DNA of 64,000 bases from Pocillopora verrucosa (GCF_036669915.1 NC_089317.1:496001-560000), one strand, 5' to 3'. Shown: positions 36,201 through 49,756, counted from the first letter of the stretch. The notes: a model not told the origin generated them from the letters alone. Numbers and translations: made by a program.

Positions 36201-39200
36201 GCGACGTTCACTAGCATTAAAATCTTCACTGAATTTTTTTATTGATGTCAGTATTTAGAACTGATGGAACAGTTCAAAGATCTCCACAAGACAGTTGAAC
36301 AACTCAGGACATCTGGTCTATCAACTGGGGAAATAAAAAAGGTCAGTACTGTACAAAAACTTATAGGTTTGTTACATACATACATACACTTTAATTCAAC
36401 TCAAATTATCAGAGTAGCTCTGTTGAGCTCATATCTTTGAGAAAGAAAAATATTAAATCAATTAAATTATTAAAATACATTAATTAAAAGTACCCCCAAA
36501 AGTTCATTTTGTTATAAAGGGCTCTGTGTCTCCCATCTCATTATCATCATCATCATTGTCGCAGTTACTGTCAGCATCATTAAAATGATTTTAGTTGGTG
36601 TGCAGTGAATAACTTTTATTATTTCTTTCACTTTTAGGACATAGTAAACATGGAGGATGAAAAAGAACAACTGCAGAAGAGAATTGACAGAATGCAAAAA
36701 AAGGTAAAACCCAATTACCACAACTGATGTATGTTCTGTTTCCTATTTTACTGTGTTTTTACACAATCACACAGATAGGTCAGTGGTTTGCAAATCACTT
36801 ATCACTTCTCTCTTAAATAATTGGCTTGTTTCATTTGTAAATTCTTAAAACTAAGGGAAGTTTCAACACAGAGCTTATCTCATTTTAGGTGGAGAATGTG
36901 CGGAACTATGACAAGATGTTACTTGCTGCACGAAATTTGCGAGTTGAGAGAGAAAAGGAACACTCACTTGGTCAACAGAAGTTGGAGCAGAAGAACCAGG
37001 TAATCAGTTGTCTTAGGGAAAATAAGTGCATTAAAATATTGGATTGATGATATGTGTCTTGCATGTTTCAAGCCTAATATTTAGTGAAAAGATTTTTTAA
37101 AATTTGCTAATATTGCTCCCACTTTAAAGATACCTGACTCAAGGCATGTGCTACATGTAATGAACCATTTGACAGTGATTATTGGTGATCACAGCTAATA
37201 TAGTTGGGATATTATACTGGTACAGGGGTGTCACTCTTAACACTTACATCTATTTTTGTAATCTCATGAGTAAAGTCTAATTTAAACATTTTGTAAAACA
37301 TTCAACAGTATCTGCACTCAGACCAACGTTATCAGCGTATGCAACAACAGTTAAAAGATATGAGGACTCAGGGTGTTGGCACAACTGGGGCAGGTAATGA
37401 ACATTTTGAAGCTCTTATCTGAATTTGATTGATGATATTCTGTATTCATCCTTAGTTGACACTGAATTGAAATGGGAAACTTAATAGATATTGATTGAAA
37501 ATTTAAAATTGAGGTGTTTTATATTTTAAGTTTTGCATGGAATTAACAATTATGAAGTATTTCATCACCAGGCGAGAGTTTGGCTCAGTTTTGTGATGAA
37601 TTTTCATCATGATTCTTTTATATGCAGTCTTACATTTTAACTTGTAGATCTGATTAAGAGACTAGAAGAGGAGAACAAAGTTAATGCTTATCTCTGCCAA
37701 GAAAAACTGCCCAAGGTAATGGTCAGCCACAAATCTGCTAAGGAAAAACACTGTAACTGTTTTTTTATCTATTGTAATATTTAGGATATGGAGTAAGGTC
37801 ATCAAGGTGCTAACTTGAATTGGTTTCAGACTGATGTGTGATATATTTTATTTGAATCACAAGGAATTGGAAGGAAAAAAGAAGTATGCTCAGGATTTAC
37901 AAAAAGTGGCAGATGAACCAGCTATGGGTCAGGCTGATTTGGATGAACTCAACAAAAGGGTCAGAGGAAAATAATTTGGTTTTATTTAATAAGATACTTG
38001 AAGATGACAGAGAACTCCATTATTATTATTATTATTACTCAGACACTCTTCAAATGTGAAACAAAATGTTTAATGTTGTGTCTGATTGTGTTGTTTCATT
38101 TTTTTTATATATACATCAGATTAAACAACTCTCAGCAGAAATTAACACACTGATTGAAAAGAGAATGGTGAGGAATGATCCTATTGATGACAAGTTGTCT
38201 CTCTTCAGGCAGCAAGTAAGTTATTTCTTTTGAAAAATCCTCCAAACTTCACTATCTTATAGTTGTTATGGTTTGTTTAGTGTCATCAGATTCAAGGAAA
38301 AAATTTAATCGTGGGATCTTTGGGTAACATTAATGCATTTGTAAGAAAGAACATTATGCCAGTTTTGCATTGACAAATGTTAATATATTAGTTAAGTGCT
38401 ATACCAGTGTTCAACCAGAGAAATACTTGAACTAAATATTTGTAAGATTGCATGGATTCTTTTATTTATGAGATAACATTTTGTCCTTAAGGCTTCAATT
38501 ATTGGACGAAAGAAAGAGGCTGTTGCTGAAAAGCTTCAAGAAGCCATGGATGAGGTGAGATGCTGGTGAATTTTTGCTTTGTGACACAGTCAAACATTTA
38601 TAATTGTCTAACCCCAACTTTTTGTTTGATTTTAGCTGAGTAATGCAGAAAGTGATTTGCAGAAGAAGAAAGAGTTATTGAAAGAAAGTGAGGGATCAGA
38701 AGTGTTGAAAGGAGATGAGGTTAGTGACAAGACTGGAGAATTTTATGGTAAAAGGAAGAGGGAAGGGGACTGGAGATGAATGAAGAGGGAATTGGAAGAG
38801 GAGGATGTGACCATGGAAGGAAAGAGGGAATGGTGAAGGGAATAAAGAGGAACAGAGAAGAATGGAGAGGAGATTGGGAGGGGGAATTAGGATTGGCTAG
38901 GGGAAGAGGGGAAGGAATGGGTAGGGAATTGGAAGAGAAGTAAGAAGGGGTAAGGTTGGTAAGGGAGGGGGTATGGAGAGGTGTAATGAGGATGGATCAG
39001 GGGAGGAGGGGGTAGGAGGGGGGCAGGGAACAGGAAGGGAATGGGAAGGGAAAGTAAGCAGGGGTATTGGGTGGGAGATGGAGAATGGTGAGGAAATAGG
39101 GAGGGAGCAGGGAAATTTTAGATGACTGAGCCAAAGGAGGTTTAAAATTGACCTAATTTATAAGGAATTGAGAAGTGACAATTGTGATATCCTTTTTTAT

Positions 39201-42200
39201 TGTAGTTCAAAAGATATGTGAACAAGCTGAGAGGGAAAAGCACAGTCTATAAAAAGAAAAGACAAGAGGTACATGTGAAATATAATCTCTGTGATTCCTT
39301 CTTCACTGATATAACCTTAAAATACCTTTTGATAATTTTGGATCAGTCAGAGCTTATATTTTCTAAAATAATCTTTTGTCAAATTTGTGAATTACCAGTT
39401 GGCAGAACTTCGTGCAGAGTATGGGGTGTTAGCTAGGACAGAAGAAATACTGAAAGGCAAGGATGAGACATTTCAACATCAATTGGTAAGTGTTATTGTA
39501 CTTGGGAGCACTTTGTTCCTAACTTTTAAAAGCATCCCTCTCAGGAATAGAAGCGCATTGCTTTAATTCGGGCTTAAATAGAAATGCCTAATGTAGAGGT
39601 CCAGTAACAGTACTAGGTATCTGTTATGCTTAAGCATATTCTACGTTCTACTGCACAGGCAGTCACATGAAGTGTTGTATTTTTGGTGGAAGAGAGGGTT
39701 GGGGTGTTACTCCTTCTGATGGTGGATGGGTTCTTAGTCTTTCTTACTATTTAAGAAGGAAAATTACTACTTTTCTGAAATATCTAATCGGGAAAGTTTT
39801 TTCCCCTTTGAGGGCCACTCTTTTGTCAGACTATTAATCTACTTTGAATTTTTCCCATACAAAATTAGAGCATTTAAAATAGCAACTGAGTACTCTCTCC
39901 AACTTGTAAGACACCTTAATAAGTGGGTTGTTTTGTCTCGTCTTTAGTCTAATTTAGAGAACAAGAAGGGTGTGACAGGTTTCCATGAAACTCAAGAGGA
40001 ATTGGAAAAAGTTTCTGCCAAGAAAAGTGAGCTGGATGAACAGAAAGGGAAAACGCTGGAAGACATATCTGAACTGGTGAGGACACGAAGGCCACAGTAC
40101 TGTGCTTCTGTCAACAGCTGACATATCAGCCGAAGAGTGAATTAATTTCCATTTTGGGATGGAAAGTAGTCATATTTTTTTTCATGAGTTTCAATTTTTG
40201 CCGTCCATTGTTGATTAGAAAGTCCTCAACCTCGATCTATACTACCACAGAAGGTTAAACTTCGACCTGTGCGTTAATTCTTGAAAACGAAGAAGGAGCT
40301 TATAGAAACCTTGTGTTTGGAACTGGTTTTCCGCAACTTGTTTCTTCCGTCAAATTCCAAAAGCTTTTCTTAATCAAAATTTTACAGATGCAATCTGTGA
40401 AGTTATCTTTAAAGATTTGTTCGTATCTACTTTTCTTGAAATTCAGGGAGTACTGCTTTTAAAAGTATCAAAGTATGCAATTCATTCATGTCGCAATTTT
40501 TCCTTCTCAGGTTCGACAGTTAAATGCCACAATTGCAGACAAGAAGACTGCTCTGGCTCCAGTAATTAAAGAATTGAGACCAATGAGGCAGAAATGTCAG
40601 GTAATGAGACTGAACAATGACTTAATTCTCGTGACAGTAGCTGACTGACAGTGAGAAAAATTTTCTATTATTTTTCTGAGACTTTCATTGCTTATGGTAG
40701 GAGATGACCGGCGAATACGAAGAAAAGAGGGCAGCGTATGAGAATTTAGCAGCAGGACTGGAAAGCAATCTGTCTAAACTTGAGCACGTAAGTTTATTGC
40801 TTTTATTCCTCTTCTTTTCATTACTACACAGCGACAAATCATTTTGCCTGTGTACTGGTTTATATGTTTTGTGTTGTAAATACTGCTTTGTAAGTAATTA
40901 ATTTTTTCTGCATCATCAGGAGGTGCGAGCCCTGCGCGAGGAATTGACCCACGAGGAAGGACGTTATCACTATTTACATTGCATGTTGAAGGTTTGTCCT
41001 GGTTTGTTGATCTTTGATTACTGCTTTAGCTTCGTGTTACGTTCGAAAGTGGCTTTTATATTATAAGTTTGTGTGAGATGAGGGGACAGGAGAGAATAGA
41101 CAGTTGGATTGTGGATAGCTGTGTCAGAGGTCGCGCAAGTTTCACGCATGACGGTTATTTGCAAAAATATCTGTTTACTGTATCTCAGGGCATCTCCTCG
41201 TCTTGCACAGCTTTTTTTTCACCTGAAAAGCTGACAATAACATCTTATAAAAGCTAGAGTGGTGCACCTCTATTTCGACTGTAAGCTCCATAAGAGTTAG
41301 CATTTGTACTTATTTCTGCAAGTATTGCGTGACCAATCGAAAAGCGGCGGTAACGGGGAGCTACAGTGAGTGAAGAGACTTGGAATTAGTTCCATGTCCT
41401 TATGAAACTGTTTTATTCTTTAAACGTTAGGTACTCGAAGTGCAGCAGGGGCGAATCGATGACGAACTGAAGGCTTACCGCTCGGCGGATACTGCAGATC
41501 GCAAAAAATCTTTCAGGTAAAGATGTAATCTTTGTTTTTCGTGCAAATTTTGCTGTAACGCGCGTCACGGGTAACCTTGCAGATAACGGGTAAACTTGCA
41601 GATAACGGGTAAACTTGCAGATAACGGGTAAACTTGCAGATAACGGGTAAACTTGCAGATAACGGGTAAACTTGCAGATAACGGGTAAACTTGCAGATAA
41701 CAGGTAAACTTGCATATAACGGGTAAACTTGAATGTAACGGGTAAACTAGCAGATAACGGGTAAATATGCATATAACGGGTAAACTCGCATATAACGGGT
41801 AAACTTGCATATAACGGGTAAACTTGCATATAACGGGTAAACTTGCAGATGACGGATAAACTTGCAAATAACGGGTAAACTTGCAGATAACGGGTAAACT
41901 TGCAGATAACGGGCAAACTTGCATATAACGGGTAAACTTGCAGATAACGGGTAAACTTGCAGGTAACACGTAACAATCCGGTAAACTTTCCAGTTATCAA
42001 TACTCGTTATCATGGGTTTTCAAAGGGTTTGCATTTAGTGATTCACTGAGAAAAAAATTGTAGTCGATAAGTCTTTTAACAGTTGTGAGAATCTCTTTTA
42101 ATTCATTTTTTTTCTCTTTCCTTTTGTTTTTAGGGATCAGTTTACTAAGAAGATTCAAGAGCAAGAAAACTTGGGAAAGGTATTGAATAAAACGATAAGC

Positions 42201-42807
42201 TGTTATTTTCAGTTTTTTTTCCAGGTGAAATCAACGCATGCTTATTATTTCGCATTTGTTTTTCAGAGTCTTCGTGATAAACAGAAATCTGTCCGAGAGA
42301 GCCAGGCACCGAATATGAAACAGATGAAGATGTGGAGTGTAAGTACTTTTCTCATTCCCAGTAGGGGTACGGTAGGGAGTTAAGAGTTGCTTCTTTCCCT
42401 TTGGAATACTTCAATCTTTGGTCCTATTATTCCCCCTGACCGGCATCGATAAAACGTTTCAACTTTAAATCTTTTCTATTAGAACATATTGGGATCTTCC
42501 TTTGGTACAAATGAGGCTTTTCTGTTTGTGAGAGACGATGTCTTGCAACGTTGAGAGTGCTTGGTTTTACAATTAAGAGTTCGAAAAATCTACCTTTCAG
42601 CTTTAAAAAGAAAAAAAAAAACGCGGTTGCCTGGCCACGTCCAGAATACTACCAGCTAAATGTTTCGTTTTCCTACATCTGTCTTGTTAGGACCTTGCAA
42701 AGCTGTTGGAGTGCAAACGAAACTGTATGTTAAAACAACAGCAGGAGAATCAAAATGGCGGCGTAAACCAGCAGGGCCTGGATGGAGAAAACGTGTTGGT
42801 TCTCTAG
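33251..42807 (+). CDS. IFT81: Intraflagellar transport protein 81
   Basis: 23 coding exons: 33251-33324, 33727-33796, 33921-34024, 35753-35933, 36252-36341, 36638-36703, 36889-36999, 37309-37393, 37648-37715, 37864-37959, 38120-38215, 38492-38554, 38636-38719, 39206-39268, 39399-39485, 39948-40076, 40511-40600, 40701-40787, 40920-40991, 41431-41516, 42134-42179, 42267-42338, 42691-42807. They sum to 678 residues (human 676) in one frame. The N-terminus ([20 protein letters not shown]) is the calponin-homology-like domain, which with IFT74 binds tubulin in the family. The rest is coiled coil with family-typical stretches such as [28 protein letters not shown] and [13 protein letters not shown]. 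Role: IFT-B core subunit carrying cargo in cilia. The donor of exon 2 (GTTGGT) is weak but fits the protein alignment. A candidate AATAAA lies at 43355-43360. Confidence 0.96.
34038..34200. repeat. Type-A MITE-like element, truncated, in an IFT81 intron
   Basis: Opposite orientation, starting cctttcacccccaagatctc. The far end is lost near 34200. A second fragment lies at about 34620-34750. Confidence 0.6.
34440..34552. repeat. (ATA)n/(TAA)n microsatellite
   Basis: Near-pure aat/ata trinucleotide runs over about 113 bp within IFT81 intron 3. Frames across it encode only Ile/Tyr or Leu runs and are not genes. Confidence 0.95.
34740..35400 (-). mobile_element. 5'-truncated Penelope-like retroelement with GIY-YIG domain
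   Basis: In IFT81 intron 3. The minus strand encodes about 127 residues (35000-35383) with [25 protein letters not shown] and HIAEHH, the GIY-YIG nuclease pattern found at the C-terminus of Penelope-like element proteins. A stop lies just upstream, so the reverse transcriptase part is missing. The non-coding tail (about 34755-34870) contains tcgaaacgtcagtcacc and acaacagtccttctcaggac on the minus strand. It is a dead insertion. Confidence 0.8.
38750..39115 (+). repeat. Long purine tract in an IFT81 intron
   Basis: About 365 bp consisting almost only of A and G (gggaagagggggaagg type words, few pyrimidines) on the sense strand of intron 13. No coding or clear tandem period. Confidence 0.85.
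41563..41975. repeat. 19-bp minisatellite, about 21 units, in IFT81 intron 20
   Basis: Unit ataacgggtaaacttgcag, with a block of variant units carrying catat instead of cagat (41710-41840). It starts about 50 bp after the exon 20 donor at 41517. The unit length is not a multiple of three and the minus strand has no stop, so all three minus frames are open (up to 195 codons); these are artefacts. Confidence 0.95.
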
Positions 42808-43875
42808 GAAGCAGAGAAGTTTGGCTGCTCCTCGCTTTTCATCACAAGAAAAAAAAACCTTCTTTTATTGTTTTTTTTCAACTCCGCTACTCTTTGAAGA
42901 CGTCAACCTGTAAATTTGTAAATTTATCTATCATTTCATATGCGTTGCCGTAAGGATCTGCCCCAGTGCCCTTTCATCCTAGGGGTACCCCTAGGGATTC
43001 ATCTACCATAGAGGAACAAGACTACTTCCCTTCAGAATCCTTATACGTTTGGTCATGATAACGGAAGAGAAAAGGAGAGTTTTGTTGAGAAATTTCACAT
43101 AACTCTTCTCTTGAACAACCTTAATATTTCCTTAATCTACCGGTCGACCCTTCAAACTCCGTTTTGGCAATATCCAAATATTGCATTGTATCAAATCTTT
43201 GACTTAGTGTTACATGTGGAAAGTTACCCCTCTCAAGCGGGGCATCTTTGTATGGTCCATCACTTACAGGAAAAACTCGACATCCTTCCTACATGGCAGG
43301 TATAAGAAGTCGCATGGCATATATATGAAGTTATTTAATGATGTAGTGTGGAAAAATAAAAGTAAAAAATTCACCAAAATTAAGTCTAGTTACCAAGAAG
43401 TTGGTAAAGATGAATGCGGGCTTTAATTTGTAGGCCGGCCAAGACTGTTTCATATTTTAATATAAAACGTGAATATATTTGTCAATGAAAACATGGAGAT
43501 CGAGTTGTATTCTAATATGAGCGGAAATCATATGGGACGTCGAAAATGAAAAATATTGGTACTAGATAAGGATAAAACAGATGGAGAAACCCTTGAGTAC
43601 TCGTAGTGTTAAAAAAAATTGAACTTTTAATTTGGCGACCAAATGTTTCTTGATGATCTACTCTCTTTGTACATCTTAAACTGAAACTCAACACTCGCGC
43701 ACTCAATTATGTCTCGACATTTGACGTTTACATTTACAAGATAGTCTCATCAAGGCCTGTGTACGTTTAATTTATATTCTTCGGCAGTGTTCGTTCTATC
43801 TTCGTGGGCCCAATCTGTTGGCGTCTTGACCTCTTCGTATCGCGCTCTTTCTCGGGTGAAGAGTTTTAACACTCG
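42808..43875. other. Convergent 3' region, IFT81 / UBXN7
   Basis: Holds the 3' ends of both transcripts. An AATAAA at 43355-43360 could end the IFT81 mRNA. No further gene seen; short open frames here match nothing I recognise. Confidence 0.6.
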
Positions 43876-46800
43876 TCATCTCTCTTGAACAAAAACTGTT
43901 TCTTGCGGGAATAGTCCCGCAGCTTTAAGAGTCGTCCCGAAATCCAGGCTGGACAATTTCCTCCGTGGAAAGTTGGTGACGAGTTCGTAACGTTCATTGG
44001 GGTAACCCTCTTTCTGTACCAACAAGACGAGATCCTGTGAAAAAAATTGCTAAGTTACCGAATCAAGATCATTAATTAAGTCCGTCAGAATAAAACGTAC
44101 ATTAGAAACTTTTGTATCGACCTCCATAGGCGATGGTTTACGAAGCGACGAGAGAGAACACGGTTTATCCTACACACTGCACGGTGCACTTTGAACGCAC
44201 ACTGGTTTTCCCTTCTTCGAATGCAGTTGTACCCTTCAAAAATTCAAAGATGCGTCTTCAGATTTGAAAAGCGCAGCTTGTAGAAATAGACCGACAAAAA
44301 TTAGAGTAACCAGTTAAAGTGAAGGGAAAGCATCTACTCTGTGGGTTAATTTTTAACAAGCTTAAAATCTTGTCTTTGCTCAGACCTCACCTTTAAAGAC
44401 GACTCGGCACTCAGAGAGATGTGGGTACGAGAGCCATTCGGAAAACGGACCATAATATTACACATAGGTCCTGCAATGAAAAATACAGAACGGAAGTCAG
44501 TAAGTGGATGGCGGAATTGTTTAGCAAAGAAGAGGCGACGTGAAAAGTAGAAGCAAGAGCGCACGAATGTCCTTGATAAACTACTTTCCACCGCCGATGC
44601 ATAAGGTGCCTGGATTTTCAGGTTGCAGACAGAATGCAATCAGAACGCGGTTACGACGCGGTGATACTCATAAAGACGCCCCGTAATCGAATTTGCTAAA
44701 TGTGTTACCAATAAACATGCATCTTCCATTTCCATTCCTTATATGAGATCCTTTCTGAACGTAATCAGTGCGTGATCAGGACGCGAAGATATTCTTAAAA
44801 CGCGCAACTGTCGAAATTGTTATATACGTTAACATTAAACATGCATCTGCCATTTCCGCTTCTTCCATGAATTCACTTTCGGAACCCAATCAGGACGCGT
44901 TGTTGTCGAATCTTTACGTCAAAACTGAAAAATCTTTTTTCCTACGCATGAATATCTGCAATTTCTTTTCGTTAAGAATTCGTCAAGTCTGAATTAATGG
45001 GTAATTGAATTAATTAAGTAAACGCGTCGATGACTACTTCAATTAATTTTGCTGTGTTGACTGACCACTAAATTCTCAACACCAACAGGAAAAAAACGTA
45101 AGAACATTTGTAAGGAGATTTCAGTTCTCTATCAGTGCCTCTTACCAGCCTGCTCTTGTGTTCTCAGGTTTGAAGAGTTGTCTGTTTCCTTAGCTTCAGA
45201 TTCAGTTTCCCTAACTTCCTCTGTTTTCTCCAAATTATTTTGCGCACTTTCTTCCACTCCTGTGCTATTTTTCCTCTTTACTGAGTCATTACTTTTCAAG
45301 AGTTCACTTTCCGGCGATTCCTTCCCTTTGATACAAGTTCCTTCGCCATTATTGGAAGGCTCATCAAAGTTTATTCCTCTTTTCACATCTTTTTTATCAA
45401 CAGTACTTGAATTGTTTACATTCTTTGCTGGTGTTTTGTGTTCCTCGTCAGAATCTGAACCACTAAATTCTAAATCCTCAAAGTCTTCGTCATCATCCTC
45501 GCTGTTCTCGTCATTTTTGGTTTCAAATTTGGTGCACTGTAATGATGCTGCTATGGCAGCACGAAGCTGCGAATCTTCAGAGGCATCTACGATTGATTCC
45601 TAGAGATACACACAAAAAATTACAAAAAATAGACAGAAGGTTAAAGGCTTGGTTAAGTCCTATGAACCACGTGGCCCACCCTGTTGGAACCTACCTCAGT
45701 TTCTTTAGCATGAAGTTACCAGGAGAATTGCTTTTTCTAAATGGTGGTCTCATGATCAGTGTGCCAGTGAAAAGTGAGGGAAGTCTGGCAAAGTGTTGGA
45801 GGTGGGGAAAGCTGCAAAGGACTGTGGGGAGTAGCATTTCTACTAGTTATTTCACATAAAGGAAACTAGGACAAGCTCTGACAGTGTTGCTCAAGGGCTG
45901 ACTTAATCTTTTATCTGAATGGGATGTTAGTGTATTGTCAGAAATGCTCCACTGATATATCAAGTTTCATTAAGAGTTTTCCTTATACCCATCCTTACTC
46001 CTGGATGGAGAGAGACACTCTGAGGGTAAGAACACAACACACCAACCTAACCAAGGCTTTACCAGTTCGCTAAATGCTAAGCATTCATTCATTATCTCAA
46101 AGAGACAAAAAAAAAAAAAACACAAACAAACACAGAAAAAAACAACAATAAAAAACAGAAAATGGATTAGCATGTAATTAAACTGATAAAAAAAACTTCA
46201 TCAAGCAAATATCTTTGAATAACACCAAAGTCACTTACACTTCTTCTTTTCTTGGCTGGTGGAGTGTCTCCCTCAAGAGAAGGATGTTGTAAAAGAAATT
46301 CTGCCGCTAGAGGATATAATTGATGGAAAATTAGTGGAAAGATAAAAAATGGTTGAAAAGTATAGAAAAAGTATAAAAAGAGTTCCTTCCAAGAAATTGA
46401 GTAATTATTTAAACTTTAGAAACACATACCACATTCACAAAATGCCTGAGCATCCATGTAACCCCATTCTACCAGTTTCTCCCCTGGAAAGGATTGGTTG
46501 AATTAGAAAGTAAACTTTAAAATCTTTTTCTTTAACTCATTAATTATTGATAAGGTGATCATCCAACCAAGACATGCCAAATTTTGTCACGTGCATGTGG
46601 TTTGAAACAACAATGAAACACTAGAATGACATACTGTCCATGAGTTTCATACAAAAACAAACCCTTAAGTTTTATAAAGCATCAAACTCTAGTGAACTCA
46701 TTTCTTAATTTGAATATTTATAACACATACTTGAATACTTAAAACAAAGACACCAACATGAACAAACAACCTTTATCAACACACTCTCTCTCACAAGACA

Positions 46801-49756
46801 TTTCCTAAAGAAAACATCATCGCATTCACTCACTTATTTAAATTGCCCAAAACATGATAACATGGTTCACACCCTTTCTCAAAATGCAAATCACCATAAC
46901 AATACAATTTTTCATAACAACAAACTTGCCAGTAACATGTGAAAAATTCACGAATATTTCCATTTTCTTTTATTCCTGAGGCGCGATTGAGGAGCTATTT
47001 CAAAAACCAGTGTGAGGGTTTCATCAGAGTTTCCAAACACTCAAAAACAATGAAAGCATTTGACCTGCAGCCTCATGCTTTCCTAAGTTTTCTTGTGCTT
47101 GGAAACCCTGATGAAACCCTCGCACTCATTTTTTAAAATAGTACATCAAGAATGAATGATAAGTACGAGTTATCACAAACCAAAGTAAAGCTAACCTGTC
47201 CTAGGATCAAGAACAGCTAAAAAGGGATATTTTGTCACATGATAGAACTGGATAAAGCGATCTCCCTCATTACTGTCTCTATACACCTGAGGAAAGAATA
47301 GATTTTATTGATTAGTGCATTTTTTTCACCAAATCAATTACTTAACATAGTTTAAATATCAAAGAACACTGATTTAAAACTCCTTGATACATTTTTCCTT
47401 TAAAACTTGGGCAAAATTTAGGTTTCCCTGTGAAGAATAGCTGTCCATTATGTATTTATTGCAAAAGAGGTAGACCAAAATGAATGGCCAATATTTGAGA
47501 GAATTCACTTACAGATAAAAAATAGGTAAATATAACTGAGATTATGTTACCTGCCAAAGAACAAAGCGCTCCTTAATAATATTTCTCACTGCCTCATTAC
47601 TCCACACGTCCCTGTTTAACTGCTGACATGAAAATTCTCGCACATCCTGGACATTCACTAACAACCACTTACTATGATGCTGGCCATCAACTTTAGCCTA
47701 TCATTTATATAACAAGAAATGAGCACAACTAGGAAGAAATGAGAAAAGGGGAAATGATACCAACATCTTTCATTTTTCCTTTGTAAAAAAGGATTCATTT
47801 TCATTATTATGGTAATGGTTGATAAAACCAGGGTTTTTTCAACCCTTAAACTCCCATGAATGACCAAGATAGAATTTCTCCTCACAATGTCATTACAATA
47901 TCAAACAGATGAGTGATGAGAATAAAGAAAAATATAAATTAGGGGATTATGAGTTGATCCAATAACAAATTCTCCAAACTAACATTATAAGTATTGTATG
48001 GTAGAGAGTAAGGAGAATTACTCATGGGATCTTCGGAGTGGTGAAGAGTTCACTTAAAAGTGAAAATATATGAAATCACCAAAACCCTGAGTCTAATTTA
48101 CAGCTGAGGACCTTGTGGCAGGTTTTGGACCAGGACAATTATTCAACTTGCACAGAATCTTAATCTGTAATGAAGACTAGTTCTTGGAAAAAAAGAAAAA
48201 TGAAGACAAGAAGAGATTGGAAAAAATGCTGGGCTAACCTGAAAATATTGGAACAAATAAACTTACAGTCTCAAATGTTCCTTTGTGTAGGAGATCAATT
48301 GGTGGGCGGAATAAATCATGTAGTGTTTTCTTCTTTCCTGTCATAACAGAGGAAGTGCTAGCACTTTCTTGCTGTCCTACAAGACAATATAAATCCAATA
48401 TTAGAGTTTGTAAAAATAAATATAAATATCAATCCAATATTTATTTAAGCTATAAAAAATAAATGAAAACACTACTCCAGTATTTGTGCTATTACAAAAG
48501 AACATCAAGGAAAAGTCTGTTGGGGTTTGGTAGAGAAGGTGAAAAATGAAAACCAAGCATTTGTTCTCTCTAGCTGCTTACTTGCTTCAGCTTGAAAATC
48601 TCGGAATGCATCAAACACTGATTTAGCTTGTCGTTTTCTGGTTGGATATGCTGAAAAAAAATTTGGAAAGAAAAATAAATTAATGACTCATTAAATCAGA
48701 TAAATAAATAAATTTTGCTATACTCTTGCAACCTTCATGCATTATTTAAAAAAGTCATACCTTGAAATGGTTCCACTAAAATACCATGGGTCTGAGGAAT
48801 AGGAGCCCGTACATCATCAACATTTCTGATAAAATAATAATAATAACAATGTTAATCATAGTAAAAAATAAAGAAAAAATCTAAATATCTTGAGTTCTAA
48901 AAAGGACATTTATAATAACCAAGCATTTACTGCCTGTAATTTTAATTAAATAATAATAATAACAATAAATAATTTATAAATTTAATAACAATAATAATAA
49001 TAAATATAGAACAAATCTAAATATCTTGAGTTTTAAAAGGACATTTATAATAATCAAGCACTTATTGACTGTAATTCTAATTTCATGACAAAAACTGGTC
49101 CACATGTTTTGAAGCACATCAAAAAACTAATTTATTGGTGCAAACAAAATATTTTGTCACAGATAGGTGTTTAATGACATGAAATTTAATAATAAGACCT
49201 CTCGTGATCGATCGTTTTAAAGCAAAATGACTGAACGCACTACTCCAACCAAGTAATTTAGTAACACCAATGTGTCGTTGTATTCAGAACAAAACTTAGC
49301 AAAAAGAATTGAGATTATTGGGAAATTTTCATTTTACTGAGTAATCCATAATCTGTGAGGCTGCTAAGCTTGTAAGACATCAATTCTAAAAGTCGATTTG
49401 ACCGTGGGATAATTTTTTTAAGTTCCAGATAATGTCTTGATGAATTCTCACTAGAAACTGCTATGGTACGTAAAGTTAAGGCATCGGAGACAATATTTGA
49501 TAAAAATATTTCAAATCACAACTTACTGATGAGAATTACTTGAAGACCCAGCTGCAAAATTTAATCTGGTCGCGGAAGAACTAGCACCCGAGACTCCTGA
49601 TTCGGGAACCTCGCACGAATCTAAGTGCATTTCGATCGCCATTTCCAAGTTTCCATTACAAGCTTCCAGCATTGATCTTGCAATCTCTTTAGAGGCTCCT
49701 GTAACATTGACAAACTGTTCTATGACACTGGAGGTCACTTTCATTCTAGTCGCCAT
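43876..49756 (-). CDS. UBXN7: UBX domain-containing protein 7
   Basis: Minus-strand exons: 49527-49756, 48761-48825, 48582-48650, 48267-48376, 47551-47697, 47196-47286, 46430-46483, 46239-46306, 45146-45599, 44391-44470, 43876-44034; all GT/AG and in phase, 508 residues (human 489). Domains in order: UBA at about 8-48 (VIEQFVNVTGASKEIARSML), the DDVRAPIP and KSVFDAFRDFQ linker motifs, a thioredoxin-like UAS domain at about 140-255 (DLFRPPIDLLHKGTFET, LNRDVWSNEAVRNIIKERF), a UIM at about 281-300 (DASEDSQLRAAIAASLQ), an acidic/Ser-rich linker, and a C-terminal UBX domain from about 430 (GPMCNIMVRFPNGSRTH) ending QETVFVQER. Known role: p97/VCP adaptor linking ubiquitylated substrates and neddylated cullin ligases, e.g. 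the HIF1-alpha/CUL2 pathway. All domains look intact. Confidence 0.95.
46990..47145. repeat. Fold-back element in a UBXN7 intron
   Basis: The arm at about 46994-47040 (gtgagggtttcatcagagtt) pairs with the inverted arm at about 47092-47144 (aaccctgatgaaaccctcgc), leaving a loop of about 50 bp. Mismatches are few. Probably a small fold-back MITE. Confidence 0.75.
47841..48050. repeat. Type-A MITE-like element in a UBXN7 intron
   Basis: Begins aacccttaaactcccatgaa and ends near 48050 (gatcttcggagtggtgaaga). Full-length relative of 30829-31040. Confidence 0.72.

Noticed and set aside
41563-41975. CRISPR-like array
   Set aside because: Units are contiguous with no unique spacers and the DNA is animal nuclear sequence; it is a minisatellite.
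41413-42013. Long minus-strand frames of 195, 134 and 88 codons with repeated [13 protein letters not shown] words
   Set aside because: They are translations of the 19-bp minisatellite, open in all three frames because the unit has no stop and its length is not a multiple of three.
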